Shown piece after piece: positions 1 to 11,070 of a DNA stretch of 64,000 bases. The DNA is from Neoechinorhynchus agilis (lineage: Eukaryota; Acanthocephala). How positions within the stretch are numbered: the stretch's first letter is position 1; each line of letters starts with the position of its first letter. The position numbers and the translations under genes were made by a program. A model generated the notes under the pieces. That model was not told the DNA's origin, did not search any database, and worked only from the letters and a program-made list of their open reading frames with translations. The stretch lies in contig CM121343.1 of the NCBI GenBank assembly GCA_051530055.1, forward strand, positions 3,348,001 to 3,412,000. The letters run 5' to 3'.

Positions 1-142
1 TCGTGTGACTACTGCGTCTTCTACTAGTAGTCACCATCACAACTGTTTGTAGTGGTGGTGGTAGTGGTAACGGCCGCTGTCGTAGTCCGGCGGCATCCGT
101 GGTCTTCGTTCTTATATACCCGGTTTAGATATTATCCGATCA

Positions 143-1020
143 ATGATCGCTACCAGTGTTCAATACAAATGCAGGTGCCGAGTATGCAATCGGATTGTCA
201 GCAAGTACTTTGGCATTCAAGGCAGGAACCACAAAACCGGTCTCAAAAAAATGGAAGGCCGTCTTAGACATGTTCGGTACTTCAACATATACCGAAAATT
301 CCGTTACCGGAAAAAACGCTTATGTTGGAGTGATCTAATCGTGAAATTCATCGATTCAAAAAACGACTCACCCACCAAGAAACGGGTCAACCGAACTTCT
401 AAGGTACTCTGCATGCGCTGTTGTAGGAAATTGCTGGACCTAAACAGCCAAAAACATCAATTCAAAAAACAAAAGAAAAGACTGACTTCTAAGTTCATCA
501 AAAACAGCCTTGTAATCAAATCGTCGCTTGGGTCGAACAAAGTACACAATAAGCACAATAAACACAATAAGAAATCAAGTGTCATAATTCAATGCACCAG
601 CAGTAAGCATTCACTGAATGTGAAACCTAATGATGCACGGTCGGGATCTTCATCAACCTCGTCCCAATCAAATAGTATTTTGTTCGGTCTCCTTTCGGCA
701 GGCGAGGGCATATCATATCCGCCTTCACAACATTCAATCAAAGATGCCCAAAATAATGCATATTCTCTGTCAGCACGCTCCGCAAACAATGGTAAACGAG
801 TAAGCAAACGGAAATCAAGTCTTCCACATAAACGACCAACACCACAACAATCAACCATGATGACGCCTTCAATGAACTGTATTACGCATTCTGGATTCCA
901 GAACTACGTAAGCAATTTCCAACTTAACCGATTTCAATAGATACGTTTGAAGTAGGTCAGTACCGATTCTTGGAAGAGTACCAAAGTCGTCTCGGATTCA
1001 GTCCACTCGCCGTCGAATGA
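143..1020 (+). CDS. ZAD-like cysteine-rich basic protein (tentative)
   Basis: Exons 143-907 and 961-1020 join in phase 0 across a 53-nt intron (GTAAGC donor, CAG acceptor), giving 274 aa. Cysteines occur as C10, C12, C15 and, about 75 residues later, C90, C93, C94, followed by a Leu/Lys-rich helix. That is the spacing of the ZAD zinc-finger-associated domain at the N-terminus of many arthropod C2H2 proteins. The rest is very basic and Ser-rich, likely nuclear. A C2H2 gene follows 480 bp downstream on the same strand, so the two could be one gene with unrecognised middle exons. Reading without the intron would end at 940. The ATG at 143 is a working choice: the frame is open further upstream and the true start may lie outside the window. 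The ZAD call is inference from cysteine spacing only. Confidence 0.4.
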
Positions 1021-1496
1021 CCGAACAGGTTTCTATGCCTTGATCGGGAATTGAAGAAACTTTTAGCTCAATTTAGAAAATCCTCGGCGTGATATTCGGT
1101 CGACGAATTCATTGTGTACATCAGTTACAGTAACCAGAGTGGTGTCATTGACTCCAACTTTAAAAAGTCACTTAAACTCCTCTTCTTCGAACTCCTTAAT
1201 CACGAGTGACTTTAATAGTGCAAGTCAGTCAACTTGCCTTGATTCAAGAGTTAGCATTGACTTTTTAAAAAGAACGCTAATATCCCAACGGTGCGTTGTT
1301 CTATAGCTCCATTCTTTGTTAACTGCCGTTATGATGTATGGAAACAAGTGGCATTCGGTTCCGATCACCAAAGAAATCGAGTCTGGTATATCGATGTCGT
1401 CGCCCTCAACAACATTAACTAACGGTACAACAAAGGGTTCGTTCAAAACATGTACTTCCCACTTGACCATAAACTTTCAAAGTTTATCATGAAGCC

Positions 1497-2597
1497 ATGG
1501 CTCGGTCTTCACTTTTGGTCGATACTTGCTTAAATAACAGTGAATCGGCAGAAAGAGAAGAGGTTGCTCACATTGACGAATTCAAGCCCCAACACACAAA
1601 CGGTTCAGCAGCTCCGCAATCGACGGTTGCATGTTGGATCTGCAACCAACGATGTTCTGATCTTACAAGCCATATTCTGGGAGCCCATTCGATGGCCGTT
1701 TCATCAGCCTATACACAAGTCAGCCTTTCGAATAATTTCTGTAATGAGAGAGTTACGAGTACTGCTACCAACGTCCCCAGTACTAATCACCCTCCGTCGC
1801 CATTCCAAATTACCGCTTCTGCTGCTGCTGCTGCCGCCGCCGCCACTACTGCTATTAGTAGTAGTAGTATTGCCACCCCTATTAGTTCTTCAGCAATTCT
1901 GATTCCTAGCGTTGGTATTGATGTGGAAAACAAAGGAGATGGTAATCGCGAAAATAGGAACAAACCATACGAGTGTTCCATTTGCTTGAAGAGATTTAGC
2001 CAACAAGGCAATCTGAGTTGCCATCTTCGAATCCATACAGGAGTAAAGCCGTTCACTTGCACCATTTGTGCCAAGACATTCCGGCATTCCAACAGTCTAA
2101 GGCGTCACATGCGTACTGTTCATGCCCGTTCAACATCAAACGCAGCACCAGGCGAGATGATAACGAATACCAGCACTGAAGATGCACACAATTACACAGC
2201 GTCTCTGCATTCACCATTACCATCTTCAATCTACCTCAGCAATGCAGGCAGGACTTACAACGACAACAACAATAACAATAATGGATACCGGAGCACTCTA
2301 CCGACTAGTACCGGCATCCACATAACAGCCATTCCGTTCAACTGCGATGTATTCAGTAACTTTGTAAGCCAATATAGGGATACTGCTGCCGCGATCTCCA
2401 GTTCGCCCATCGTCTCAAGTGTTAATGTTCCTGTCGTAACCGGGGCTTCGTGCCATAATACATCACCACAGGTACGTCCATGGAAAACAAATCTCTTCAG
2501 CGAGGAACTTCTCGGGCATAGTCTCACAGCTCCAAGTAGCCCGCCTACCTTGTCGAAGCGGCAACACGACGAGCCACCGCGGGACGACCTAAATTAA
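1497..2597 (+). CDS. C2H2 zinc-finger transcription factor
   Basis: A 366-aa open frame. Residues 46-64 form a degenerate finger (C46, C49, H59, H64). Two classical C2H2 fingers sit at about 160-180 and 188-209, joined by a TGVKPF linker, the canonical DNA-binding tandem. The rest is low complexity: a poly-Ala tract near residues 109-116, Ser/Thr-rich stretches and a poly-Asn run. The ATG has a good context (GCCATGG), but the frame is open back to 1473, so an upstream exon ending near 1482 is possible and could link it to the ZAD-like gene. It is likely a sequence-specific nuclear regulator; no orthologue was recognised. Confidence 0.75.
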   Translation: MARSSLLVDTCLNNSESAEREEVAHIDEFKPQHTNGSAAPQSTVACWICNQRCSDLTSHILGAHSMAVSSAYTQVSLSNNFCNERVTSTATNVPSTNHPPSPFQITASAAAAAAAATTAISSSSIATPISSSAILIPSVGIDVENKGDGNRENRNKPYECSICLKRFSQQGNLSCHLRIHTGVKPFTCTICAKTFRHSNSLRRHMRTVHARSTSNAAPGEMITNTSTEDAHNYTASLHSPLPSSIYLSNAGRTYNDNNNNNNGYRSTLPTSTGIHITAIPFNCDVFSNFVSQYRDTAAAISSSPIVSSVNVPVVTGASCHNTSPQVRPWKTNLFSEELLGHSLTAPSSPPTLSKRQHDEPPRDDLN

Positions 2598-3890
2598 TGA
2601 GTAGGCTGACGAGTACACTTACATTTACCGCATTCGCTGAGCGAGACAAAGAGACAGACGAAAAGACGCAGGAGCTTATGAACGTTTGCATGTACACTGT
2701 TTTCGAAGAATGAACGAGGCCTTCTTGTCGTTTATGTAATACCACTGAACACTTTTTCATAAACATACCTTCACAATAGAACCATTTTCATGTCAATTAT
2801 TTGTATTTTTTTAACGCATTTCTATCATTGTAAATTTTACCCACTATTTTCTGTCAATTTTTGTTTCCACTGCAAGAACTTTACGAAACTAAAGATTAAT
2901 TTCGCACAATGAGATATCAAAATAACTTTTTCAAATTATTTTGAACATTTCAAGTTTCTATTGCATCGAAAATAATTCAATGGGGTGGTTATATTGAAAA
3001 CCTCAGTGCGTCTATGGTAGGATATTCTTAAAGAAGTGTGTACAAGGAAAAAGCGGTCGGTTTGCTAAAGAAAATCCACTAGTATCGTCGACGAGCAACT
3101 GTTAATCTTTAAAAGTGCTCAGGTAAACTGTGACTCATCGTTAACAAACGTATTTTCCTTTGCATTCTTGAAACAATCAAAGAGCACTTTCTATGTTCAA
3201 GTGATGCTTTTTGAACGGCTGATAATTTTCAGTGGACACAAATCCCACCAATATGTTGTAACCGGCTATCCAGACTTAAAGATAAAAGGAGCTTTTTTCG
3301 GATGGTCTATTTGAAATAAACTCCTTTATTTTAAAATCACTGCGTTAAGGCGCGTGATATAAAGCTAGCCCATGCGATTTCTCAGCTTTCGGTTTTCTAT
3401 GATTTCCACGAAACTCGAGACTCGTCGTATCTGATGCGGACTATTCAAGTGTAAAGGTGTCGTACCGAAACATGGATTTTGACTCATGTATACCAGTGAG
3501 TTAACAAATAAGTGTTTCGCCTGAATTCAAACATCAAGTTTAATTGAGCGTTACCGTTAACTTTTCCTTCGTAGGCGAATAAAAAGTATATCACTCATTA
3601 ATATGATAATCTTTTGAATTCTGATGATAATCCCGGTTAAAAGGTATTTTATTGTTAACATGTATTTCACCAGAGGAAATCTGAAGGATTTGCTTCATGA
3701 GTCTTAAATTGTCAACGAAGTATCACAGCACATGAACGGTAGGTTGCAATCACTTAAAGCCGTAACGATACATGTCGTTAAAATACGTTGTATGCTTTTA
3801 AATTTAACTTTATTTGGTAATGCAGTGAAACGTAAACACTAAAGAAATCATTTTCATTAAGCATTGCATTCGGGTGATTTAACAACACGT
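2598..3890. other. Intergenic, no gene seen
   Basis: AT-rich sequence following the zinc-finger gene. No coding frame, tRNA or long repeat is supported. Confidence 0.5.
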
Positions 3891-3939
3891 TTTATTTATA
3901 CCTCTGGGTCCGCGTGATCACTTTAGAGTTGATAGCAGA

Positions 3940-4955
3940 TCCGGTGTGGATGACGAATCCCGAGTGGATGATGGATCCGGTGTAGATGGGCGGATCCCGA
4001 GTGGATGATGGATCCGGTGTAGATGGGCGGATCCAGAGGATGACGGATCCGGTGTGGATGGACGGATTCGGTGTGGATGATGGATCCGGTGTGGATGGGC
4101 GGATCCAGAGGATGACGGATCCGGTGTGGATGGGCGGATTCGGTGTGGAGGACGGATCCGGTGTAGATGGGCGGATCCAGAGGATGACGGATCCGGTGTG
4201 GATGGACGGATCCGGTGTAGATGGGCGGATCCCGAGTGGATGATGGATCCGGTGTAGATGGGCGGATCCAGAGGATAACGGATCCGGTGTGCATGATGGA
4301 TCCGGTGTAGATGGGCGGATCCAGAGGATGACGGATCCGGTGTGGATGGACGGATTCGGTGTGGATGACGGATCCGGTGTAGATCGGCGGATCCAGAGGA
4401 TGACGGATCCGGTGTGCATGATGGATCCGGTGTAGATGGGCGGATCCAGAGGATGACGGATCCGGTGTGGATGGACGGATTCGGTGTGGATGATGGATCC
4501 GGTGTGGATGACGGATCCGGTGTGCATGATGGATCCCGAGTGGATGATGGATCCGGTGTAGATGGGCGGATCCCGAGTGGATGACGGATCTGATGTGGAT
4601 GACGGATCCGGAGTGGATGACGGATCCGGTGTGCATGATGGATCCGGTGTGCATGATGGATCCGGTGTAGATGGGCGGATCCCGAGTGGATGATGGATCC
4701 GGTGTAGATGGGCGGATCCAGAGGATGACGGATCCGGTGTGGATGGGCGGATTCGGTGTGGATGATGGATCCGGTGTGGATGACGGATCCGGTGTGCATG
4801 ATGGATCCCGAGTGGATGACGGATCCGGTGTGGATGACGGATCCGGTGTGCATGATGGATCCGGTGTGCATGATGGATCCGGAGTGGATGACGGATCCGG
4901 TGTAGATGATGGATCCAGTGTGGATGACGGATCCAGTGTAGATGACGGATCCTTA
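3940..4955. repeat. GGATCC minisatellite
   Basis: About 1 kb of tandem 15-20-bp units built on GGATCCGGTGTGGATGAC and the variants GGATCCGGTGTAGATGGGC and GGATCCAGAGGATGAC, mixed into higher-order blocks. Almost every unit carries a BamHI site. Several frames stay open across it on both strands only because the units lack stops; the His/Pro/Ser-rich and Gly/Asp/Val-rich translations are not treated as genes. Confidence 0.95.
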
Positions 4956-4965
4956 TTGTTGGTTT

Positions 4966-5117
4966 ATGGCGTGAAAAATTAAGAATTTTACTGATTCCGA
5001 TATTTCAGCACAATATTGTACGTGTTTATCAAGGTTGTAAATTGCCGATTAATTTACAACGTGCCGAAATATCGGAATCAATAAAATTCTTTTAATTTTT
5101 CACGCCATAAACCAACA
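4966..5117. mobile_element. Fold-back element (GATATTTC family)
   Basis: An inverted repeat of about 55 bp per arm: 4966-5020 mirrors 5062-5117, beginning GTTGGTTTATGGCGTG and ending with its complement. Each arm has the segment CCGAAATATCGGAATC or a variant, shared with the elements at 13.65, 45.0 and 56.4 kb. It abuts the minisatellite. It resembles a MITE or fold-back element; no protein is encoded. A 5160-5225 segment is half of the element seen intact at 14.27 kb. Confidence 0.8.
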
Positions 5118-5225
5118 TGAATAGTTCAATCTTTAAACAGATAACAAACTTGCGGACTAATTCAATCGGTCGAAATATACATTCTTCTTTAATGATCTCT
5201 CTCGCGTGTCGACAAGCGACCTAAA

Positions 5226-6140
5226 TAACAATAAATCATTTTCAGACTTAAATTCTGACAATTTCTTCAATGCGACATCCACGATCCGTCGCTCTACATT
5301 TTGCAACCTCTCGCCACCAAGCACCGCATAATTTTTTAAACTCGTATGTAGTCAACTATTTTTTTATCAGATATTGAGCGATTCAGAAAGGGAATGCTGG
5401 ATGCATCTTTGAGGCATGTTCCTCCGTCGCTACCGGAACTTTTACAAATTCGTAGGGAAGTAACCTTTATTTTTACCTCGGTGCTAAATACCGCGACAAT
5501 GTGTTAAACGAAGCTTCTTGGTCGTCGACATTTGAGTTCATGGGTTCCAATTGACTGCGCTTTGTACCCTTAAACAAAGACGATCTCCCGCAGCGTTAAC
5601 TACGATCCTTGTCTAAATTCATGAGAACCGCTGGTATTTCTCATTATCCTATAATGCCACGTCTGGTCACTGTCCATTTTTCTGGAACGTATAGACGAAG
5701 AGAACACCTCGATGTAAATTAAATTTCTCAAAAGTTTCAAACACGAATAAACTTCTATGAGAATATCCCTATAATTCCGTCATTTTTTGAATTTCTTCAA
5801 CACTAAACAAACATTCGACCAAACACTAAAAAAGTAATTCCTGATTTCTAAAGCATTTTATAGGCTGTCAAAATCAAAGACCGGATTCGATTTACTCCAT
5901 GAACTTTAACCCGAGATTGGTCATTTTTATTCGTTCTTCATAGAAATAATTTATCTCTTAAAAACAAGACAAGAGGATAGGTTTTTGGTTGACTTAAAGA
6001 GTTCCAAATTACATTTTATGGACTTCTAGTCGCTTTATTGAAACAAAGACCACTTTAAGTATTTTAGTGATGTTTAATGGCGATTCCTAAGTTGTAGACT
6101 AAAGAAAAAGTACTTTTAATTTAAAGACTGCCATTTTTCA
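5226..6140. other. Intergenic, no gene seen
   Basis: AT-rich unique-looking sequence between the fold-back element and the SINE; no supported gene. Confidence 0.5.
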
Positions 6141-6159
6141 GTATCTATGCGCGGCCTTT

Positions 6160-6445
6160 TTTCACGGTGATCTGGTTCAGGGAAGCGCATAAAATCACAC
6201 TTAATGAAGTCCCAAATATACGGTTATGGGTTTGTACATCCCCCCGTCCGGATCCTCGGATACCTCCCCAGGAGGAGGAGGGACTCATCAGTGAGTTTCC
6301 TCCCTTCAACGAGGTATTTCGTCCCCTTTGGTTGTGTGTCATCGGCTATCGTGGATTCGAACCCGTTGACCCAACAACCTAGAATCTGGAGCATTAGTCC
6401 ACTTGACCACCTCGGTACAACTACGGAAATCAGTGGACTGAAATC
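6160..6445 (-). mobile_element. tRNA-derived SINE copy
   Basis: On the minus strand the element starts near 6440 with a tRNA-like head containing an A-box (TGGTCAAGTGG) and a perfect B-box (GGTTCGAATCC), the internal RNA polymerase III promoter. The head most resembles a tRNA-Leu or tRNA-Ser. The body carries GGACGAAATACC, then CTCACTGATGAGTCC, and then a G-rich segment. The same body occurs at 9.03-9.25 kb, in pieces at 40.86 and 63.8 kb, and as a nine-copy tandem array at 51.3-54.2 kb. It is non-autonomous and has no coding capacity. Confidence 0.8.
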
Positions 6446-6782
6446 ATCTTATACTATCGTCACTGAGCGCAAACACTGAATCCTAACCTCGTTAAAAGTC
6501 ACCATATCTCAATGGTCTAAAGAACGCGATCCAGCAAATCACGTCCGCACCATCGACGTCACGCCTGACGTCACGAATCAGTACAGCACGTCACATTGAC
6601 AAGTTCGCATTTGAAGGTCTCCTTAATCGGCGCACTCGTTTTGATTTCGCAATCTGCGAAAGAACACAAAGTAGTTGTCGATGAGATTGGAGTGCGTTGC
6701 CGCCGTACGATATTGATTGTTGCTTAATGTTTATCATCGACGGCGACTACGCGCTTAAAATTGTTGATTTGTGAGTGGTGTA

Positions 6783-8662
6783 ATGCGATCGGAAGTTACG
6801 AATGTGAGCTACGGGGATAGATGTATATGTCGGAAATCACGCGACTCAGACAACATTAAAGACGTAATCCCGACCACGCGAGTGTATAAAAAGTCGAGTC
6901 CGAGCGGGAAGCTGACGTGCTACATTGGTTACCGCGAAGTATACTCAGATTTGCTTACGTCATCGGACGACAACGAGTGTGATTTCCTAGAAGGGGCGAT
7001 TTTGCTTAACGCGGACGATAATTGTGTTTACACGGTATATCTTAATCTTCAGGCGACTTTAAGGTTTGGTATTCCAAATCGATCTTCACGAAATAAACGA
7101 ACCACCGCTGCCGCCGCCACCGCCACCAATCAGCACTTGAGCAATCGTCATCATTTTCAGTCGTCTGTAGCACTATACACACAGAACCAAAGGGTAAATA
7201 TCGTAAGTACGAGTTCGCCGGGTCCACCTACGTTGGCGGGACTGACGCTTTTACAGCAGCGTCTTTTAAAGAAACTTGGACCAACTGCTCGTCCTTTCTT
7301 GTTCAAGCTACGGAAGTCTTCACCGTTTTCTAGTCAGATAGTCATGAGACGCCGAGCTGTCAACCCGATTGCTTCGTCTTCATCCATATCGTCGTCTTTG
7401 GTTCCAACTCGATGCCTCGCTCTTGTTGACTACGAACTCCGGGTGTCGATGGTAGCTGGTATGAGCGATAGCACTGCGTTGGCAGTTGTCAATGAACATC
7501 GATTATTGCGACAACGCAGTCCGACGTCCGTTCCGATTTTAATCGATCTCGATTCACTCATGGGCGCGTCCGCTAACAAACGAAATGCTCTCCGTCTATC
7601 TATACGTAAACTGGCCATTGCTAGTCCACTTAGCATTGGATTTCATTGTTGTTGAATCTTTTTTTTGAAATCTAATGAGATAATAAACCTTCCGGATATT
7701 TACGCTTACCAAGTGCTGAAATCCGTAAACATTTCTTTCTCTCACATGCTCCATTGAACGTGGAATGCACGCTCGACAAATCGGTCGTCTACCACGACGA
7801 GCGCAACATAAACGTTAATGTGAACATCAGTAACAATTCGAATCGGACAATCAAATCAATAACTATTGAACTTGTGCAATACAGTCAAGTTTTTCTACCG
7901 TCATCTTCTTTTCATAACAATCCGAAGAAACGAAACGCATCTCCACCGAACGGTTCAGCGACCAGGACTCTAAATGTCATTGCTAGTGCAAGCAAATTCA
8001 AAGCGATCGTAAGTCGAATTATTGATTCCAATAATGGTTTACCCATTACACCGTGCATGACATTCTCCAGAGTTTACGCTCTTCCTTTTGGAGCAATCAA
8101 TGCTGTAAACGGCCTTGCACCCAGCGATATGTCCAACAATAGCCTTCGAAACGTACTCGTTTTAGATGGACCTCCAAACAATTCCTCGACCTGCCTCGCT
8201 GCAAGTACTCAGCTATTCACGGGCGAACCTTCGGACCCTGATGGATTTCTGATGAACCGAAGTCCTGCTGGAGGCCCCTTTACGGGTTCATCCGGCGGTA
8301 TTGCTGTCAAATACAAAGTACGAGTTAAACTTAACGTTAGCATGAGCAATGATGTCCGGCTAGTTTTGCCCTTACATCTCACTCATCGACCAACACGCCG
8401 ACTATTGGCCACTTGTCCCGTTCATCATAAACACTCTAAAGCTCTAAATTGTATTCGATCCAATGAACCTTTGCAAAATAGGTTCACCCATATAGAAGAA
8501 GATGATCTTATCAAATTTGAAAGCGATGATCAACTGTTGTCTGCATCAGATGATGAGGATGATGAAGAGGATGATGATGACCGCCGCAGCAGCAATAACA
8601 ATGATAACGACAATATTGTCCAGTCGCTAGAGACCTTTGCTAGATCTAGACTCAATGGATAA
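6783..8662 (+). CDS. Beta-arrestin-type arrestin
   Basis: Arrestins bind phosphorylated GPCRs at the plasma membrane, uncouple G proteins and recruit endocytic proteins. Exons 6783-7605 and 7680-8662 join in phase 1 over a 74-nt intron (GTAAAC donor) to give 601 aa. The N-domain starts TRVYKKSSPSGKLT, as in arrestins, and has RLLKKLGPTARPF and the RLSI strand. The C-domain includes SAEIRKHFFLS, an NVECTLDKS strand and VKYKVRVKLNVS. The C-tail keeps a clathrin box (LIKFE, about residue 550) and an AP2 motif (ETFARSRL near the end), so it is an endocytic, non-visual type. At 601 aa it is longer than the usual ~400-420 because of low-complexity insertions (an Ala/Thr/His-rich block in the N-domain, a Ser/Asn/Gly-rich block in the C-domain, a poly-Asp/Asn tail). 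The start is uncertain: the frame is open upstream and a short 5' exon at 6728-6770 is possible. Confidence 0.88.
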
Positions 8663-9025
8663 AATTTCTTGCAGAATGACTTAATAAGCAATAGACACAT
8701 CTGATATCGTTTTAATTTCCACACTCGTTTCCGTCATTGTTTTTTGGACCGAATATCATCGACCAAATATATCCATGTAGATTCGTTCTAGACAAAGAAC
8801 ATCATTCTTACGATTCAAAAATTCACCTATCGCAAAAAATATTCCCTATTCACCTTCTTGAATGAAAGCCAATGAATATTGGAATTTACGTACCGATCGC
8901 GCTTTATAATGATACCTTTTTTGTTGCCCTATCGAAAACACGGACGATAAAATTTTTCGTTGAACATAAAACGATCGGTGCTTCCTGAAAGTCCCTTCTT
9001 TGGACACACAGCCCACCGGTGATTC
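8663..9025. other. Arrestin 3' flank, no gene seen
   Basis: AT-rich 3' region; no coding signal. Confidence 0.4.
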
Positions 9026-9029
9026 ATTG

Positions 9030-9245
9030 GTCATGGAAGCACGTAAAATCACACTTAAAACCCTCAAATATACGGTAATGAGTTTGTACATCCCTCCAGG
9101 AGGATGCGGGACTCATCAGTGAGTTTCCTCTTCCCTTCAACGAAATATTTCGACCCCTTTGTTTATGAGCCATCGACGATTTTGAACCCTTTAACCGCCC
9201 TGAAAAACAGGGATTCGCAGTTCAAGTCAACTAGACCACTTCATG
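9030..9245 (-). mobile_element. SINE fragment
   Basis: Truncated minus-strand copy of the 6.16-6.44 kb SINE. It shares the GTAAAATCACACTTAA tail, TTTGTACATCCCTCC, and the body that reads CTCACTGATGAGTCCC on the minus strand. The tRNA head is lost. Confidence 0.75.
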
Positions 9246-9349
9246 TACAAACTCTTCCGACTTTGGGCCAATTATTGAATTATTTTTTATCTTATGGCTG
9301 GATAGCGGCTTATTTTTTCTCTCTAATTGTTGAAGTGAACATTTCGTAC

Positions 9350-9515
9350 AATGTCATATATCATTGTCCTCCGGGTGAATTTGATTGTACGTTCTCATAT
9401 ATTTAAAAACTTACGAGCAATAGAAACTGAAGGAGCAAGGAAAAACTTGCGAAATATTTCTCAAATAAATGAGTAACGACAACATCGGGGACAGGATTCG
9501 CCAACGTACAATTTC
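9350..9515. mobile_element. Decayed copy of the 281-bp palindromic unit
   Basis: Resembles the units at 62.15-62.96 kb: the entry sequence ATATCATTGTCCTC at 9357, then an eroded left arm, and an intact right arm from about 9425 to 9515 ending GGACAGGATTCGCCAACGTA. The right arm keeps a hammerhead-like core: CTGAAGG, a GCAAGG...CTTGC hairpin, then GAAATATTTC. Confidence 0.75.
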
Positions 9516-9770
9516 TTACAATGCTGATCATTTTCATCCTTGGGCACACCGATGATTTTACGAGTTTCCCTGACGCAGATCGGTGAGTTGTTTGTTAAAA
9601 AAATAATCAGCCGTGTAAGTTCATTTGAACATTTTGGTGAACATTCCTTACAATGCTGATCATTTTCATCCTTGGGCACACGGATGATTTTACGAGATTC
9701 CCTGGCCCAGATCGGTGAGTTGTCTGTCAAAAAAATAATCAACCGCGTAAGGAATGTTCACTTCAACACT
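9510..9770. repeat. Duplicated ~125-bp segment
   Basis: Two near-identical copies (about 9515-9625 and 9640-9760) of a segment containing CAATGCTGATCATTTTCATC and ending in an AATAATCA(G/A)CCG tract. On the minus strand both copies read in frame with a repeated NSPI(C/W) and PKDENDQHCK peptide, possibly a fragment of an old coding sequence. Function unknown. Confidence 0.6.
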
Positions 9771-10084
9771 GAGAAAAAAATGCATAAGAGTTACCATAAA
9801 AAGGTTGTAGAACAGCAAAAAGGAGGTATTTATGAACTGGTCGAATTTCATGGAAAAAGTCATCTTCAAAGAAAGCATCCAATCACAATTTAGCGCTTGT
9901 GATACTTCTTTTAGACAAATATGCTTCAACACTGCTAATGTGGCATCGTACAAGACAAAAAAAATAATATATTTTATTATCACGTTTAGCTAATATTGTG
10001 TTAAGAAAATTTCAATCTAAATTGCGGTTTTCTCTCATTGATTCATCACTAAACAGTATTGAAAATTGCTAAAAAAAATTAACC
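9771..10084. other. Intergenic, no gene seen
   Basis: AT-rich, nothing supported. Confidence 0.4.
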
Positions 10085-10184
10085 ATGATGTTTGCCAATA
10101 TACAAAACATCATTTTCTTTCACCATTTTAGTTTCGATTCCGTTGCTCTACCTGCAACCAACACGCATTCTGCTAAACGCGAAA

Positions 10185-11070
10185 ACATTCTCGAATCGCG
10201 TTTATCTTTTTTACACGAGTCTTATAATTTTTGTTCTGATTCCATCAAGCCGTTTTTCTGTCATTTTTGTTATTGAACATCTGAAAACAGTCTCGAATCG
10301 CGTTTATCTTTTTTTGCGCAGGTCCTATAATTTTACTTCTGATTTATTGAACATCTCAAAACATTCTCGAATCGCGTTTATCTTTTTTTGCGCAGGTCCT
10401 ATAATTTTACTTCTGATTCCATCAAGCCGTTTTTCTGTCATTTTTGTTATTGAACATCTGAAAACAGTCTCGAATCGCGTTTATCTTTTTTTGCGCAGGT
10501 CCTATAATTTTACTTCTGATTTATTGAACATCTCAAAACATTCTCGAATCGCGTTTATCTTTTTTTGCGCAGGTCCTATAATTTTACTTCTGATTATCAA
10601 GCCGTTTTTCTGTCATTTTTGTTATTGAACATCTGAAAACATTCTCGAATCGCGTTTATCTTTTTTTGCGCAGGTCCTATAATTTTACTTCTGATTTATT
10701 GAACATCTGAAAACATTCTCGAATCGCGTTTATCTTTTTTTGCGCAGGTCCTATAATTTTACTTCTGATTATCAAGCCGTTTTTCATTTTTTATTGAACA
10801 TCTGAAAACATTCTCGAATCGCGTTTATTTTTTTGCGAGGTCCTATAATTTTACTTCTGATTATCAACCGTTTTTCATTTTATTATTGAACATCTAAAAC
10901 ATTCTCGAATCGCGTTTATCTTTTTTTGCGCAGGTCCTATAATTTTACTTCTGATTCCATCAAGCCGTTTTTCTGTCATTTTTGTTATTGAACATCTGAA
11001 AACAGTCTCGAATCGCGTTTATTTTTTGCGCAGGTCCTATAGCTTTAGTTCTGATTCGATCAGGCCGTTT
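10185..11070. repeat. Tandem repeat of 80-100-bp units
   Basis: About ten copies of a unit with core TCTCGAATCGCGTTTATC, a poly-T run, GCGCAGGTCCTATAATTTTA and TTATTGAACATCT. Two unit types alternate, with or without a CAAGCCGTTTTTCTGTCA insert. Later copies carry small deletions. An open frame across the first half reflects stop-free units and is not annotated. Confidence 0.9.

Noticed and set aside
3940-4955. CRISPR-like array
   Set aside because: Repeats are contiguous without unique spacers, and the genome is eukaryotic.
3892-4982. Several 200-300-codon frames in the GGATCC minisatellite
   Set aside because: Open in several frames on both strands, pure repeat translation, no start context or splice signals.
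6330-6440. A functional tRNA gene on the minus strand
   Set aside because: A and B boxes are present, but the arms do not form a full cloverleaf by eye and the sequence continues into the repeated SINE body.
9461-9983. Minus-strand 90-100-codon frames
   Set aside because: They follow an internal duplication and resemble no family; probably eroded element sequence.
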